Shown here: positions 7,654-16,193 of the stretch, one piece after another | Layout: each line of letters starts with the position of its first letter | How positions within the stretch are numbered: position 1 is the first letter of the stretch | Assembly: GCA_027494015.1 (NCBI GenBank) | Contig: JAOSJP010000012.1 | Span: 372,001 to 436,000, forward strand | Direction of reading: 5' to 3' | From: Anaerolineae bacterium | GTDB lineage: Bacteria > Chloroflexota > Anaerolineae > Aggregatilineales > Aggregatilineaceae | DNA length: 64,000 nucleotides | Made by a program: the position numbers and the translations under genes | Notes under the pieces: model-generated | The model's input: the letters and a program-made list of their open reading frames with translations, nothing else | Database searches by the model: none | What the model was told of the DNA's origin: nothing

Positions 7654-9153
7654 TCACGGCTGCGGGGCGCTGACCGTCATCTCGTAGTCCATATCCCAGT
7701 AGGCGTATACGACGAACAGGTGCAGGCCACTCTTCTCGGCGGTGAAGGTCACCGTCTGCTCGTAGTAGGTGTCGAACTCGGTCACCAGGAAGCCGTCTGG
7801 CCCGTACACGCTCAGGTAGGGGTAGGCTTCCGAGACGAGCGCGATCTCCACCGAGTCGCCGGCGTTGAGGCTCAGGCTGTAGATGTGCCCCCCCGAAGTG
7901 GCGATGTTCCCGCCGCCGCTGGAACTGGAAAGGGTGCCGCTGACCATCTGGCCCAGCACGATCTGGCTCTTGATCATGCCGGGGGTGCCGATCAGGAAGT
8001 CCTCCGTGTCGTCGAGCGGGTAGTAGACGGTGGGCACGGTGATGCCGTCCAGCGTGGCGGTGTTGATGTCGTCCAGCATCAGGTAGACCGAGCCGTCAAT
8101 GGAGGCGCTCTGTGCGGGTGCTTCCTCGCCCAGAAGCTCCAGGTTGAGGTCGAGAGCGATGTCCATGCCGAAGCGGTGCACATAGCCATCGTCGGCGCCG
8201 ATCCACTGCTCCATCGTGATAGACGAGTCGGCAAGGAGCAGCCCCGCCGTCATCAGCACGAACTGAATCTGGGTCTCGTTGAGCGTCTCCAACTCTTCCA
8301 TCTCAAGCTCAAGCGCGGCCAGGGCTGGATTCTTGAGCAGGCTGAGCAGGGTCGGGGGCAGCTCTGGGGCGGCCAGAAAACCCTTCAGGTCGAAGGAGGT
8401 GGTGAAGGTGTGCATGGTCTGGCCGTTGAAGACGGCATCGGGGCCACGGGTCGAGCCAATATGTGCGCTCAGCAGCGTGTAAAGGCGCTGCGCCGGCCCG
8501 GCAAGCTCGGAGAGCTGGGCGAGCATCTGGGCGGTTTCCTCGCTCTGAAGCTGGGTCAGCACCTCGGCCAGCTCGTTTTCCAGGTTGCTGAGGTCTTCCG
8601 GGGTCAGAACCAGCCTGTCGCCGAACCAGGTTTCGCTGCCGGTGGGTGTGGGCGCGTGCAGGTAGAGGCCCATGTCTTTGAAGATAATCTCGACGGGGCC
8701 GCTGAACGACTGTGCCATGTCCGGCAGCACCATCTCGTCGAGGACGAGATAGAGGCCCGCCTCCTCAAGCATGGTGATGAGGGCGGCGGCGTCAAGCTGC
8801 TCGTAGAAGGCGATGATGGGGGCCAGATCGGTCAGGCCGGCCGTCGGCGGCAGGTCGCTGGCCAGCGCCATGAGCGACTGGGGCATCACCAGCGCGCCGG
8901 AACCGGCCAGACGAACCTGGATGGTCTCCTGGCCGTCGTCCACCGCCAGGCTCATGCCCCATTCGGGGATGCTGAAGGCGTGCAGGCCCCGCATGGCCGC
9001 GGTCGCGTCCGCGATGATCTGGCAGTCGGCGTCGCTCAGTCCGTTGCAGTTGACGGTCTGCTCGCCGCCCTGAGCCAGCGCGGTCATGGCCGGGCTGGCG
9101 AGCAGCAGCGCGATCAGCGCCATGCACGATACGAAGTGGAGTAGACGTTGCAT
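7654..9153 (-). CDS. Exported protein, paralogue 1 of three
   Basis: The 499-residue protein starts at the ATG complementary to 9151-9153, with AGGAGG about ten bases upstream. It has a signal peptide (VSCMALIALLLASPAMTALAQ) with an AQG cleavage site and no lipobox. It shares with the next two genes the pattern NGLSDADCQIIADATAAM, then PEWGMSLAVDDG and long alternating strands with YVHRFGMDIALDL. The C-terminal ~110 residues resemble a PPC-type beta sandwich (HIYSLSLNAGDSVEIAL). It is probably extracellular and ligand- or lipid-binding; the partner is unknown. Confidence 0.7.
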   Translation of the reverse strand: MQRLLHFVSCMALIALLLASPAMTALAQGGEQTVNCNGLSDADCQIIADATAAMRGLHAFSIPEWGMSLAVDDGQETIQVRLAGSGALVMPQSLMALASDLPPTAGLTDLAPIIAFYEQLDAAALITMLEEAGLYLVLDEMVLPDMAQSFSGPVEIIFKDMGLYLHAPTPTGSETWFGDRLVLTPEDLSNLENELAEVLTQLQSEETAQMLAQLSELAGPAQRLYTLLSAHIGSTRGPDAVFNGQTMHTFTTSFDLKGFLAAPELPPTLLSLLKNPALAALELEMEELETLNETQIQFVLMTAGLLLADSSITMEQWIGADDGYVHRFGMDIALDLNLELLGEEAPAQSASIDGSVYLMLDDINTATLDGITVPTVYYPLDDTEDFLIGTPGMIKSQIVLGQMVSGTLSSSSGGGNIATSGGHIYSLSLNAGDSVEIALVSEAYPYLSVYGPDGFLVTEFDTYYEQTVTFTAEKSGLHLFVVYAYWDMDYEMTVSAPQP

Positions 9154-9402
9154 GTTCAAATTCCCTCCTGCGGGGTGGTCTTGCCCAGGCGAACGAGGCG
9201 GGCAATGCTCACTAACCCTATACGCGAACGGACGGCAGACGTCGCGCCAGAAGAAGGAAAGGCGCGGCAGCGGGGGTATCTGTCGCAGGAGGCTGGCTCG
9301 GTGGCCCTTGGGGTTTTGCGCGCGATGCACAGGGGCCGCTTTCAAAACCAACCCCTGGCCTGGGCCGGCTCCCGCCCCTAACTCAAGCTGCGCCCAAAGA
9401 TG

Positions 9403-9434
9403 ACCGGCCCCTTGCGCGCCAGCAGGGGGCCGGT
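9403..9434 (-). terminator. Hairpin after the 9454-10446 gene
   Basis: ACCGGCCCC at 9403-9411 pairs with GGGGCCGGT at 9426-9434. Only a short T-run (CATCTTTG) follows on the minus strand. The rest of the gap 9154-9453 shows no feature. Confidence 0.55.
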
Positions 9435-9453
9435 ATGTGCCATGTTGCCAGAA

Positions 9454-10446
9454 CTACAGTCCGAGCGCATCGAGCTGCTCTTCCAGCTCTTCGATCGGGC
9501 GGTAGCTCTGCGGGAAGGTGACGGAGAGCGGCTGGTTGAAGGCGCCGATCTCCGACATGAACGAGATATTGCCCGTGATGGCGCCGATCTCCGGGTCGAG
9601 CATGGACAGGTCAAGGTTGAGCACGATGTTCAGCGCGATCTTGTGGAGCATCTGGTCGCTCGTGCCGACCCACTGACCGATTGACAGTGTTGTGCTGCTG
9701 AGCAGCGGCGTGAAGAACATGCCCATCATCTGAATGTCTTCAGGGGTCATTTCGCCCAGGCCCAGCTCATCACCGCCCATGCCCAGCGCCTCGCCCAACA
9801 TGGGCGAAGAGAGCAGGGCCATGACAAGCTGTGCGATGTTGATGTCGGTGGTGAAGACGGCTGTGGGCTGCCCGCCCACCTGCTCGTCAGCGCCGCGCGT
9901 GGTGGTGACGACGCCGGTCAGGTCAATGCCGGCCAGCCCGGCCACATCGTTGAGGCCGGTCGTGTCGCCGCCCAATATGCTGCTCAGGCTGCTCAGGTCG
10001 CCCAGGCCCATCTCGGCGAGGTCTTCCTCGGTGATCTCTGAGCCGTACCATTCACCGTTGTAGTTGACATAGCCCATGTTCTGGGTGAGGATGATCTCCG
10101 CCGCGAGCGATTGTGTCAGGTCGGGAGAGACGATGGACGCCTGCTCGATGATCAGGTGGACGAGAAACTCCGAGGCATCCGGCGTGAACTGCAAGCCAGC
10201 GCTGCCATTGGCGTTGAGCACGTATTCCTCGGTGCTGTCGCTGAGGTTCAGATCGAGCGCCCAGGCAGGAATGGTGAACGAGGTGAGGCCGGCCATCGCC
10301 GTAGTAGTGCCAAGCAGAAGCTGGCAATCGGCATCGCTGAGGCCGCCGCACAACGGGTCGTCGCCCTGGGCAAAAACGGGCGCAGCCAGTGTGAGGGCCA
10401 GCAGGGCAACCAGTACAATGGACAGTTTTCGCGCAAGGTGCTTCAT
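9454..10446 (-). CDS. Exported protein, paralogue 2 of three
   Basis: The 330-residue protein starts at the ATG complementary to 10444-10446 (AAGGAG upstream). It has a signal peptide (LSIVLVALLALTLAAPVFAQG). The mature part repeats the family pattern: CGGLSDADCQLLLGTTTAM, PAWALDLNLSDS, MGYVNYNGEWY, and a Met-rich segment (MTPEDIQMMGMFF). It lacks the C-terminal PPC-like domain of paralogue 1. The overall form resembles LppX/LprG-like lipid-binding folds, which is inference only. Confidence 0.7.
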   Translation of the reverse strand: MKHLARKLSIVLVALLALTLAAPVFAQGDDPLCGGLSDADCQLLLGTTTAMAGLTSFTIPAWALDLNLSDSTEEYVLNANGSAGLQFTPDASEFLVHLIIEQASIVSPDLTQSLAAEIILTQNMGYVNYNGEWYGSEITEEDLAEMGLGDLSSLSSILGGDTTGLNDVAGLAGIDLTGVVTTTRGADEQVGGQPTAVFTTDINIAQLVMALLSSPMLGEALGMGGDELGLGEMTPEDIQMMGMFFTPLLSSTTLSIGQWVGTSDQMLHKIALNIVLNLDLSMLDPEIGAITGNISFMSEIGAFNQPLSVTFPQSYRPIEELEEQLDALGL

Positions 10447-10546
10447 AGCAGATACTCCTTGGTGATCCATCATAGCTTTCAGGCAAAGCTAAGCAAAGCT
10501 AGTATGGCATGGACTCCGCAATGGAGCAATGCCGAAGTGTAAAAAA

Positions 10547-10609
10547 GAACGAAAATCCCCGTAAACAGGGGCAGGCAAACACGGGGCCGCTTGCGCAAGC
10601 GGCCCCGTG
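10547..10609 (-). terminator. Tandem terminators after the 10634-11689 gene
   Basis: Bases 10580-10609 form a perfect 30-bp palindrome (arm CACGGGGCCGCTTGC). On the minus strand a second small stem (CCCCTGTTTACGGGG) follows and then a T-rich tail ending in TTTTTT near 10541. This is a convincing factor-independent terminator for the leftward gene. Confidence 0.85.
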
Positions 10610-10633
10610 CTTGTGGCGCGAAGAGCGCGGTGA

Positions 10634-11689
10634 CTACTGGCCGCCAAGCAGCCCGCTGCCCAGCCCGCCGCCGAGCAGCCCGCCCTCTTCACCGAGCAGA
10701 CCCTGGCCTTCGGTGGCGCCTTCGGGCGCGGCAATCGTCACGGGCTGGTTGTGGCGAACAAGGTTGCCGGACAGCTCGTAACGCATGGTCATCTTCTGCG
10801 GCTCGCCTTCAGACAGCGCGCCCAACGCGGCAGTGTCCATCGCGAACACATAGCTGTCCTCGATGCGGTGGATGTAGCCGTCCTCCGCGCCAATGTAGAC
10901 GGTGGTGGTGAAGGAGGAGCCTTCGAACATCGGCAGGAACAGCATGGACATCATCGCCAACTGGCTCGCGTCCACGCCGAGGTCTTCCTGAGTCATGCCC
11001 AGCGTCTCACCGCCGGCGCTGAAGCCCTGGGTCATCACACTGTCCAGCACTTCGGCGTTGGAGAGCAGCGCCCCCAGGTTGAGCGTCAATGTCTGGGCTT
11101 TCGTCGCCTGGCCATCCACTGTCGGGCCGTCCGCAATGCTGACCGAGAAGATGGTCGGGTCGCTGAACAGGTCCAGCCCGGCCCCCGTGGGGCCGCCCAG
11201 GCCGAGGATCATGCCCAGGCCCAGCAGAGCGTTCTCGTCCAGCGCTTCATAAACCCACTCCTCGCCGGGCTTCCTGGTGTACGCCTTGTCGCCGAAGACG
11301 ATGAACTCGGCCCCGTCAAGCGATTCAGTGCTGCTGGCATCGCTCATCTCGGCGTCGGTCAGCACGGCGTGAATGTTGGCCCCCAGGCCCACTTCGTCGC
11401 CCGTGACCACGTACTCGTAGGCCCCGGTGAGGGTCATTGCGGTGACGCTCTCTCCGTCGTCAATGTGCAGGGTCATGCTCAGGTTTTCGATGGCGACTGA
11501 TTGCAGCTTGTTCATCAACTGGTACGCATCCTGGCGCACCTGGCAGGAGTCTGCTGCCTCACCCGCAGCGCAGACCGCCTTGCTGACGGCCAGCGTAGCT
11601 GTCCCGGCGGGCAGGGGGAATCCACAAGCCAGCATGGGGGCAGCCAGCATAGCCAAGACCATTATTCCCAACATCCAACGGCGCTTCAT
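10634..11689 (-). CDS. Lipoprotein, paralogue 3 of three
   Basis: The 351-residue protein has a type II signal peptide with lipobox (LAAPMLACG), so it should be lipid-anchored, unlike its two paralogues. The mature part shows the shared pattern: SCQVRQDAYQLMNKLQSV, MTLHIDDGES, AYTRKPGEEWVYEAL and YIGAEDGYIHRIEDSYVF. The tail is glycine/leucine-rich (LLGEEGGLLGGGLGSGLL). Three consecutive genes on one strand with separate terminators indicate tandem duplication followed by divergence. Confidence 0.75.
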   Translation of the reverse strand: MKRRWMLGIMVLAMLAAPMLACGFPLPAGTATLAVSKAVCAAGEAADSCQVRQDAYQLMNKLQSVAIENLSMTLHIDDGESVTAMTLTGAYEYVVTGDEVGLGANIHAVLTDAEMSDASSTESLDGAEFIVFGDKAYTRKPGEEWVYEALDENALLGLGMILGLGGPTGAGLDLFSDPTIFSVSIADGPTVDGQATKAQTLTLNLGALLSNAEVLDSVMTQGFSAGGETLGMTQEDLGVDASQLAMMSMLFLPMFEGSSFTTTVYIGAEDGYIHRIEDSYVFAMDTAALGALSEGEPQKMTMRYELSGNLVRHNQPVTIAAPEGATEGQGLLGEEGGLLGGGLGSGLLGGQ

Positions 11690-11784
11690 GTGCTTTTCCT
11701 TTGCTCAAAGGGACTCTGCTGCGCATGAAAAAAGGGCGGCGCATCTCCAGCCGCCAGGCGCGCCTGAGGCCAGCGCCTGCCCAG

Positions 11785-11813
11785 ATTATAGTCCTTTCGT
11801 CGCTGGCAACAAC
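11785..11813 (-). promoter_or_regulatory. Probable promoter of the lipoprotein gene
   Basis: On the minus strand TTGTTG (11813-11808) and TATAAT (11790-11785) are 17 bp apart, about 95 bases before the ATG at 11689. Confidence 0.5.
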
Positions 11814-11862
11814 AGGCGGGCGCGTGCACAGGCTGACGGCGACTCGCTGGACGCAGGGCATT

Positions 11863-12016
11863 TGACCTCACCCCCTGGCCTCGCTGCGCTCGGCCTTTCC
11901 CCCTCTCCGTCAACGGAGAGGGGGCGGCGAGGCGCGCCAGCGCCGAGCGGGGGTGAGGTCAACCAGGGCGCAGCCAGGGCAGCGCCCCTACCTGACAGGT
12001 TTTGCGCGCACCCGTC
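11863..12016. repeat. Pal-B composite repeat
   Basis: The palindrome at 11863-11961 has the CTCGCTGCGCTCGG arm on the left. It is followed by AGCGCCCCTACCTGACAGG and TTTTGCGCGCACCC. It fills most of the gap 11690-12028. Confidence 0.9.
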
Positions 12017-12028
12017 ACGCGACTCCGC

Positions 12029-13516
12029 TCACCGTTCCTGGCCGAGCGCCATGAACGGCCAATCGCCGGACTCGCCGCGCCGGTACTGCTCGACGGCTGC
12101 ACGCGCCCCCGGCGTATCCAGACGCGCCAGCGCCTCCAGCGCCGCCTCGCGCACGGTTGGCTGCTCGTCGTAGAGCGCCTCTTCCAGCCCGGCGACCGCC
12201 GCCGCGTCGCCGATCTGCCCCAGGGCGCGCGCCGCCGCTTCGCGCAACACCAGATACTCATTGTGCAGCAGCGCCAGCAGGCCCGGCACAGCCGCCGCGT
12301 CGCCCAGGCTGGCCAGCGCCCCGACGACCGTCAGCCGCGTGCCCATGTCCTCGTGCGGCGCGCGCAGAGCTTCCAGCAACGCGGGCACCGCCGCCGCGTC
12401 GCCGCTGCGCCCCAGGGCTTCCGCCGCCCACCAGCGTACCACGCCGTCGCGGTCGCCCAGCGCGCGGATCAGGCCGGGCAGCGCGCTCGCGTCGCCGATC
12501 TGGCCGAGGGCGCTCGCCGCCCGCGCGCGCAGGTCGTTGTCCTCGTTGGACAGCATACCCACCAGCGCCGGGACCGCCGCCGCATCGCTCAGCCGCGCCA
12601 GCGCGTCCACAGCCAGCGCACGCTGCTCCCAGTCGCCACTGTCCAGGGCGCGCACCAGGGCGGGCACCGCCGCCCCGCCAATGCGCACCAGCGCCGCGAC
12701 CGCCACTTCGCGCTGCGCCCCTACGTCGCGGCGCAGCACGCCGATCAGCGCCGGGATCGCCGCCTCGCCCGCCCCGGCCAATGCTTCAGGGGCGCTGCGA
12801 GTCAGGGCCATGGCCGCGCCTTCGCGCAGGCGCGCGTCCTCTTCGCCGAGCGCGTGTTGCAGCACAGGCAGGGCATCCTTGCCCAGCGCCTTCAGCGCAT
12901 CGGCGGCGGCATAGCGCACGTCAGCGCGCTCGTCCGGCAGGGCGCGCAGCAGCGCGTGCACCGCCGCCGTGCCGCCCAGCCGCCCCAGCACAGCCAGCAA
13001 GCGGCTGCTCAGGCCGGTATCGGCGTCTTCCTGGGCCAGCAGAAACTCGCTAATCTCGGCCAGCTCGCCCGTGATCAGAGCGTGATCTTCAGCGTCCAGC
13101 GCGGGGGGCGCGCCGGGGGCGGCGAAGTAGGCGCGCGTCGCCTGGCCGATGCGCAGCCGTCCGATTAGCTCGTCCCAGGGCGCGCGGCCCGCGTCGGTGA
13201 AATCGAGCACGCCCAGCGCGCGCAGGCGCGGGTGCAGCATGGCCGGCTCGATGACTACCGGGATCACGTCCGCGCCCAGGCCCAGCCCGCACGCCCATTC
13301 GTAGGCGACGAACGGCGAAGTGCTGGCCGCGCGCGACATGACCACGACGACGGCGAACGCCTCGCGCAGGGCGAGGTCTACCGTCTCGCGCCACTCATCG
13401 CCGGCACGCAGATCGTCGCCTTCCCACACCGCAAAACCGGACTCGGTCAGCCTGCCCCGCAGGCGGTCCACGAACGAGTTGTTATCATGGATGGAGGAGA
13501 TGAATACATGTGCCAT
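12029..13516 (-). CDS. TIR-domain protein with HEAT repeats
   Basis: The 495-residue protein begins with a TIR domain (residues 1-130): MAHVFISSIHDN, then AVVVVMSRAASTSPFVAYEWACGLG. The Glu of YEWACGLG sits at the position of the catalytic glutamate in NAD-cleaving bacterial TIRs. Residues 150-485 are about ten HEAT/PBS-lyase-like repeats of 30-31 residues (for example VRYAAADALKALGK, LRARAASALGQIGD). TIR plus a helical repeat sensor is a common layout in anti-phage NADases; that role is inferred. It heads a group of toxin-antitoxin-like genes. Confidence 0.85.
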   Translation of the reverse strand: MAHVFISSIHDNNSFVDRLRGRLTESGFAVWEGDDLRAGDEWRETVDLALREAFAVVVVMSRAASTSPFVAYEWACGLGLGADVIPVVIEPAMLHPRLRALGVLDFTDAGRAPWDELIGRLRIGQATRAYFAAPGAPPALDAEDHALITGELAEISEFLLAQEDADTGLSSRLLAVLGRLGGTAAVHALLRALPDERADVRYAAADALKALGKDALPVLQHALGEEDARLREGAAMALTRSAPEALAGAGEAAIPALIGVLRRDVGAQREVAVAALVRIGGAAVPALVRALDSGDWEQRALAVDALARLSDAAAVPALVGMLSNEDNDLRARAASALGQIGDASALPGLIRALGDRDGVVRWWAAEALGRSGDAAAVPALLEALRAPHEDMGTRLTVVGALASLGDAAAVPGLLALLHNEYLVLREAAARALGQIGDAAAVAGLEEALYDEQPTVREAALEALARLDTPGARAAVEQYRRGESGDWPFMALGQER

Positions 13517-13579
13517 CGGCAGGCCGTCCTTGTCATTCGCCCGGCAGCGATCTCTGCGACGATCTCTCTGCTGCGCTGA

Positions 13580-13940
13580 TCATAGCCCAACTCCGCGCCA
13601 ACGGGCGAGTGCCGCCCGCGCGCTGGAGATATCGAGGCGACGCAGGGCTGCCTCCGCCGCCCAGCGCACCGGACGGATCGGCGTCCTCCAGGCCGCGCGC
13701 CAGGCCCGGCACCACCTGGGCAGCAGCGCGCGCTTTCGGCTCGGTGCCGATGCGCAGCAGCGCCCCAATGACGCGGCGGCGCACATCGGGCCGCGCGTCG
13801 TCGAGCGTGTCTGTCAGCCGGGCGATGGCGACCGGGTTGCCGATCTTGCCCAGGGCTTCGGCGGCGGTGATGCGCACGTAGACATCGGCGCTGTCCAGCG
13901 CGCGCAGCAGGCCCGGCACGGCGTTGGGGTCGAGGGGCAT
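13580..13940 (-). pseudogene. Short HEAT-repeat gene with a single-base frameshift
   Basis: The frame begins MPLDPNAVPGLLRALDSADVYVR and contains three HEAT units (VRITAAEALGKIGN, VRRRVIGALLRIGT). After DADPS the reading changes from the expected VRWAAEAALRRLDISSARAAL, which continues in another frame and ends at 13580. Removing one base in the GG of CACCGGACG (about 13670-13672) gives an intact 119-residue protein. Its first 40 bases are duplicated at 14453-14492. It may be a fragment derived from the neighbouring TIR-HEAT gene. Confidence 0.6.
13901..13940. repeat. 40-bp direct repeat, left copy, flanking hicBA
   Basis: Identical over 40 bases to 14453-14492. It covers the first codons of the HEAT gene, including its start. 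Confidence 0.9.
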
Positions 13941-13963
13941 GGGTGCTCCTGGGGAAAACCGGC

Positions 13964-14182
13964 TCAGAGCAATGCCATGAATTCGTCCACAGTCAGCCCG
14001 GCCTGGCGGATGATGCTGCGCACAGTGCTCTTCTTGAGCGTCTTATGGTGGGGGATCGTCACGCGCGCCGGTGGGTCATCGCGGCGCATTGTGATGTGCT
14101 TGCCGCGCCGCACGACATAGAAACCGGCCTTTTCCAGCGCCGCCACACATCGCTGGCCCGACAGATCGGGCAGCCTGCTCAT
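13964..14182 (-). CDS. hicA: HicA-family mRNA interferase toxin
   Basis: The 72-residue protein is of usual HicA length with a dsRBD-like fold. It has the N-terminal helix SGQRCVAALEKAGF followed by RRGKHITMRR, whose His29 is at the catalytic position (commonly G-S-H). HicA cleaves mRNA independently of the ribosome. Its start overlaps the hicB stop by four bases, so translation is coupled to the antitoxin. Confidence 0.85.
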   Translation of the reverse strand: MSRLPDLSGQRCVAALEKAGFYVVRRGKHITMRRDDPPARVTIPHHKTLKKSTVRSIIRQAGLTVDEFMALL

Positions 14183-14409
14183 GCCGCGACCGCGACCGTG
14201 GTGATGGTCATCGGCGCGAAATCGTCGGGGATTTCCTCGCCGTTGGCGACCATGTCGGCGATATACTCGGCGATGGCATCACGGATATTTTCCAGAGCTT
14301 CGTCGAGCGTGTCGCCCTCAGAGATGCATCCTGGCAGGCTGGGCACCTCGACGGTGTAACCGACGCCGTCTTCATCGGGAATGAGAATAACCTGGCGAAC
14401 AATGGTCAT
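14179..14409 (-). CDS. hicB: HicB-family antitoxin
   Basis: The 76-residue protein shows the HicB partial RNase-H fold: LIPDEDGVGYTVEVPSLPGC, then GDTLDEALENIRDAIAEYI. There are two adjacent ATGs; the second (14409) is preferred because AGGAGG lies five bases upstream. It is a short HicB without an obvious C-terminal DNA-binding helix-turn-helix. The antitoxin-first order HicB-HicA is less usual than hicA-hicB. A TATAAT-like sequence lies at 14439-14434 on the minus strand. Confidence 0.85.
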   Translation of the reverse strand: MTIVRQVILIPDEDGVGYTVEVPSLPGCISEGDTLDEALENIRDAIAEYIADMVANGEEIPDDFAPMTITTVAVAA

Positions 14410-14452
14410 CATACCCTCCTTCTCCTGCCTTCTATTATACCTGCCCGTGCGA

Positions 14453-14492
14453 CGCGCAGCAGGCCCGGCACGGCGTTGGGGTCGAGGGGCAT
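14453..14492. repeat. 40-bp direct repeat, right copy, flanking hicBA
   Basis: An exact copy of 13901-13940, containing the orphan start MPLDPNAVPGLLR of the HEAT gene. The two copies bracket hicBA, 552 bp apart. Confidence 0.9.
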
Positions 14493-14494
14493 AC

Positions 14495-15445
14495 TCACAA
14501 CTCCGGGTTGAGCACGAAGTAGATGGTGAACAGCACGATAGACACCACCGTGTACAGCGTCAGCACATTGTTGACATAGCGCCGCTCGTCGGGCAGGCCG
14601 GCCTTCATGTAGAGCGGGATGATGAACGGCGGCGGCAGCGCCAGCAGCGTGAACAGCCCCGCCTCGAACGGCGCTTCCAGGCTCAGCAGGCCGCGCAGCA
14701 CCAGCCGGTTGAGCAGCAGCGCCAGCGGCACAAGGATCGCCAGCCGGATGCCGATCACCGGCGCGGCCTCGCGGATTCCGGCGCGATCCAGCTTAATCCC
14801 ATAGCCGACGATGATCAGGATCAGCGGGATGGTCAGGCCGCCCAGGAACTGCACCATAGCCATGAACGCCCCGGTCACCGGGCGCTCGTAGAGGTCTTCG
14901 CGCAGGCCGAGCACGTTGCAGGCGATGCCGGCCAGGATGCCGATGATCACCGGCGAAGTGAGGAACGCCCGCAGCAATTGGCGCGGGTCCTGGTGTCCGT
15001 CACGGAGCATGAGCAGAAAGGCCAGGAACACGAACCAGATGAACAGCTCGTGCCCCAGGTCAATGACGGCGATGTAGCCGATCTTGTCCAGCCCGTAGGC
15101 GCTGCCGAACAGGCTGACGCCCAGCATCCCGTACTCGAAGCCGGTCATCAGGAAGGGGAAGTACAGGTATTCGACGCCCAGCCGCGTCTTGAGCGACCGT
15201 CCCAGCGCGAACAGCGCCACGTTGAGGGCGAACACTAGGACGAAGATGACCAGATACTTCGTCTGGAGCTTCATTTCCAGGAAGGAGGTGAACAGCACCG
15301 AGGGCAGCGCCAGGGTGACGACCAGCTTGCGCAGATCGTCCACCGTGCTCTCGGCGACGAAGCGGCTGCGGCGAATCCAGTGGCCGAGGCCGATCAGGAA
15401 CAGGATGGGCAGCACGCGGTTGAGGATCAGCGTGGTGTCGTCCAT
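14495..15445 (-). CDS. AEC-family transporter (auxin efflux carrier type)
   Basis: The 316-residue integral membrane protein has about ten helices in two five-helix halves. Characteristic features are the N-terminal VLPILFLIGLGHWIRR, LALPSVLFTSF (conserved proline break in TM2) and LTIPLILIIVGYGIKL in the second half. The length matches the family (300-320). AEC proteins export organic anions or malate-like substrates; the substrate here is unknown. It sits between toxin-antitoxin genes without sharing an operon. Confidence 0.85.
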   Translation of the reverse strand: MDDTTLILNRVLPILFLIGLGHWIRRSRFVAESTVDDLRKLVVTLALPSVLFTSFLEMKLQTKYLVIFVLVFALNVALFALGRSLKTRLGVEYLYFPFLMTGFEYGMLGVSLFGSAYGLDKIGYIAVIDLGHELFIWFVFLAFLLMLRDGHQDPRQLLRAFLTSPVIIGILAGIACNVLGLREDLYERPVTGAFMAMVQFLGGLTIPLILIIVGYGIKLDRAGIREAAPVIGIRLAILVPLALLLNRLVLRGLLSLEAPFEAGLFTLLALPPPFIIPLYMKAGLPDERRYVNNVLTLYTVVSIVLFTIYFVLNPEL

Positions 15446-15575
15446 GCGGGCAAGTCCCCTCTTCGGATGAGCAGCGTTCGCACGGCCCTATTGTACCCGA
15501 AGTCGCGCGGCGGGGCGGGGGCGGTTCGATGGGTCATGGTACAATGGTCGCAGCAGATGAGAAAGGACTGGTAGA

Positions 15576-15920
15576 GTGAGAATTCCACCCGACGCCCTCA
15601 TCGCTGCCGACAAGCTGACCCGGTATTTATTGCTGTTGCGGCCTAAGAATGACAAGTCTCGCTACCTGGCCCAGGCCGGGTTCACACTGCGCAATCCTCA
15701 GGATTTGGAGGCTGCCATACGCCAGCTTACGCAAATACATGAAGCTGTCAGAGACAGCAGTAGCGAGTATGGTGATTTTTACCGGGTCGAAGGTGATCTT
15801 GTCGGCGTTAACGGTGTTACACTCTATGTAGTCACGATCTGGATTGTCCAGCCCGGCCCAGGGCAGCAGTTCCGCTTCGTGACCTTGAAACCGGGAAAGA
15901 GAGCCGACAATGAAACCTGA
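15576..15920 (+). CDS. DUF6883-like protein (putative toxin partner)
   Basis: The 114-residue protein starts at GTG 15576 with AAAGGA 11 bases upstream. It contains KLTRYLLLLRPKNDKSRYL and GFTLRNPQDLEAAIRQL, then VNGVTLYVVTIWIV and RFVTLKPGK, which matches the DUF6883 pattern. It overlaps the next gene by 11 bases. DUF6883 and DUF4926 genes are frequent neighbours and are suspected toxin/immunity pairs; no activity can be read from the sequence. Confidence 0.6.
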   Translation: MRIPPDALIAADKLTRYLLLLRPKNDKSRYLAQAGFTLRNPQDLEAAIRQLTQIHEAVRDSSSEYGDFYRVEGDLVGVNGVTLYVVTIWIVQPGPGQQFRFVTLKPGKRADNET

Positions 15921-16158
15921 CCTCTACACCGAAGTCACTCTGACCTGTGATGTCCCCGCCCACAACTTGCAGCGGGGCGACATCGCCACTGTGGTGGACT
16001 ACGTGCCCCACCCTGAAGGTGGCGAGGAAGGCTGCATCCTTGAGGTCTTTAACGTGCTAGGTGACTCAATTGGGGTCGTAGCGGTGCCGCTTTCGGCCAT
16101 CGCGTCGCTGCGCGCCGACCTGGTTCCTTCCGCGCGCCTACTGGGCAAGTCTGTTTGA
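15910..16158 (+). CDS. DUF4926-like protein (putative antitoxin/immunity partner)
   Basis: The 82-residue protein has the DUF4926 pattern: LYTEVTLTCDVPAHNLQRGDIATVVDYV, then EEGCILEVFNVLGD and VVAVPLSAIASL. It looks like a small SH3-like barrel. Overlap with the preceding gene implies co-translation. Confidence 0.65.
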   Translation: MKPDLYTEVTLTCDVPAHNLQRGDIATVVDYVPHPEGGEEGCILEVFNVLGDSIGVVAVPLSAIASLRADLVPSARLLGKSV

Positions 16159-16193
16159 GCAAGACTCAAGCTGAGCAGCTACTGGAATAGAAG

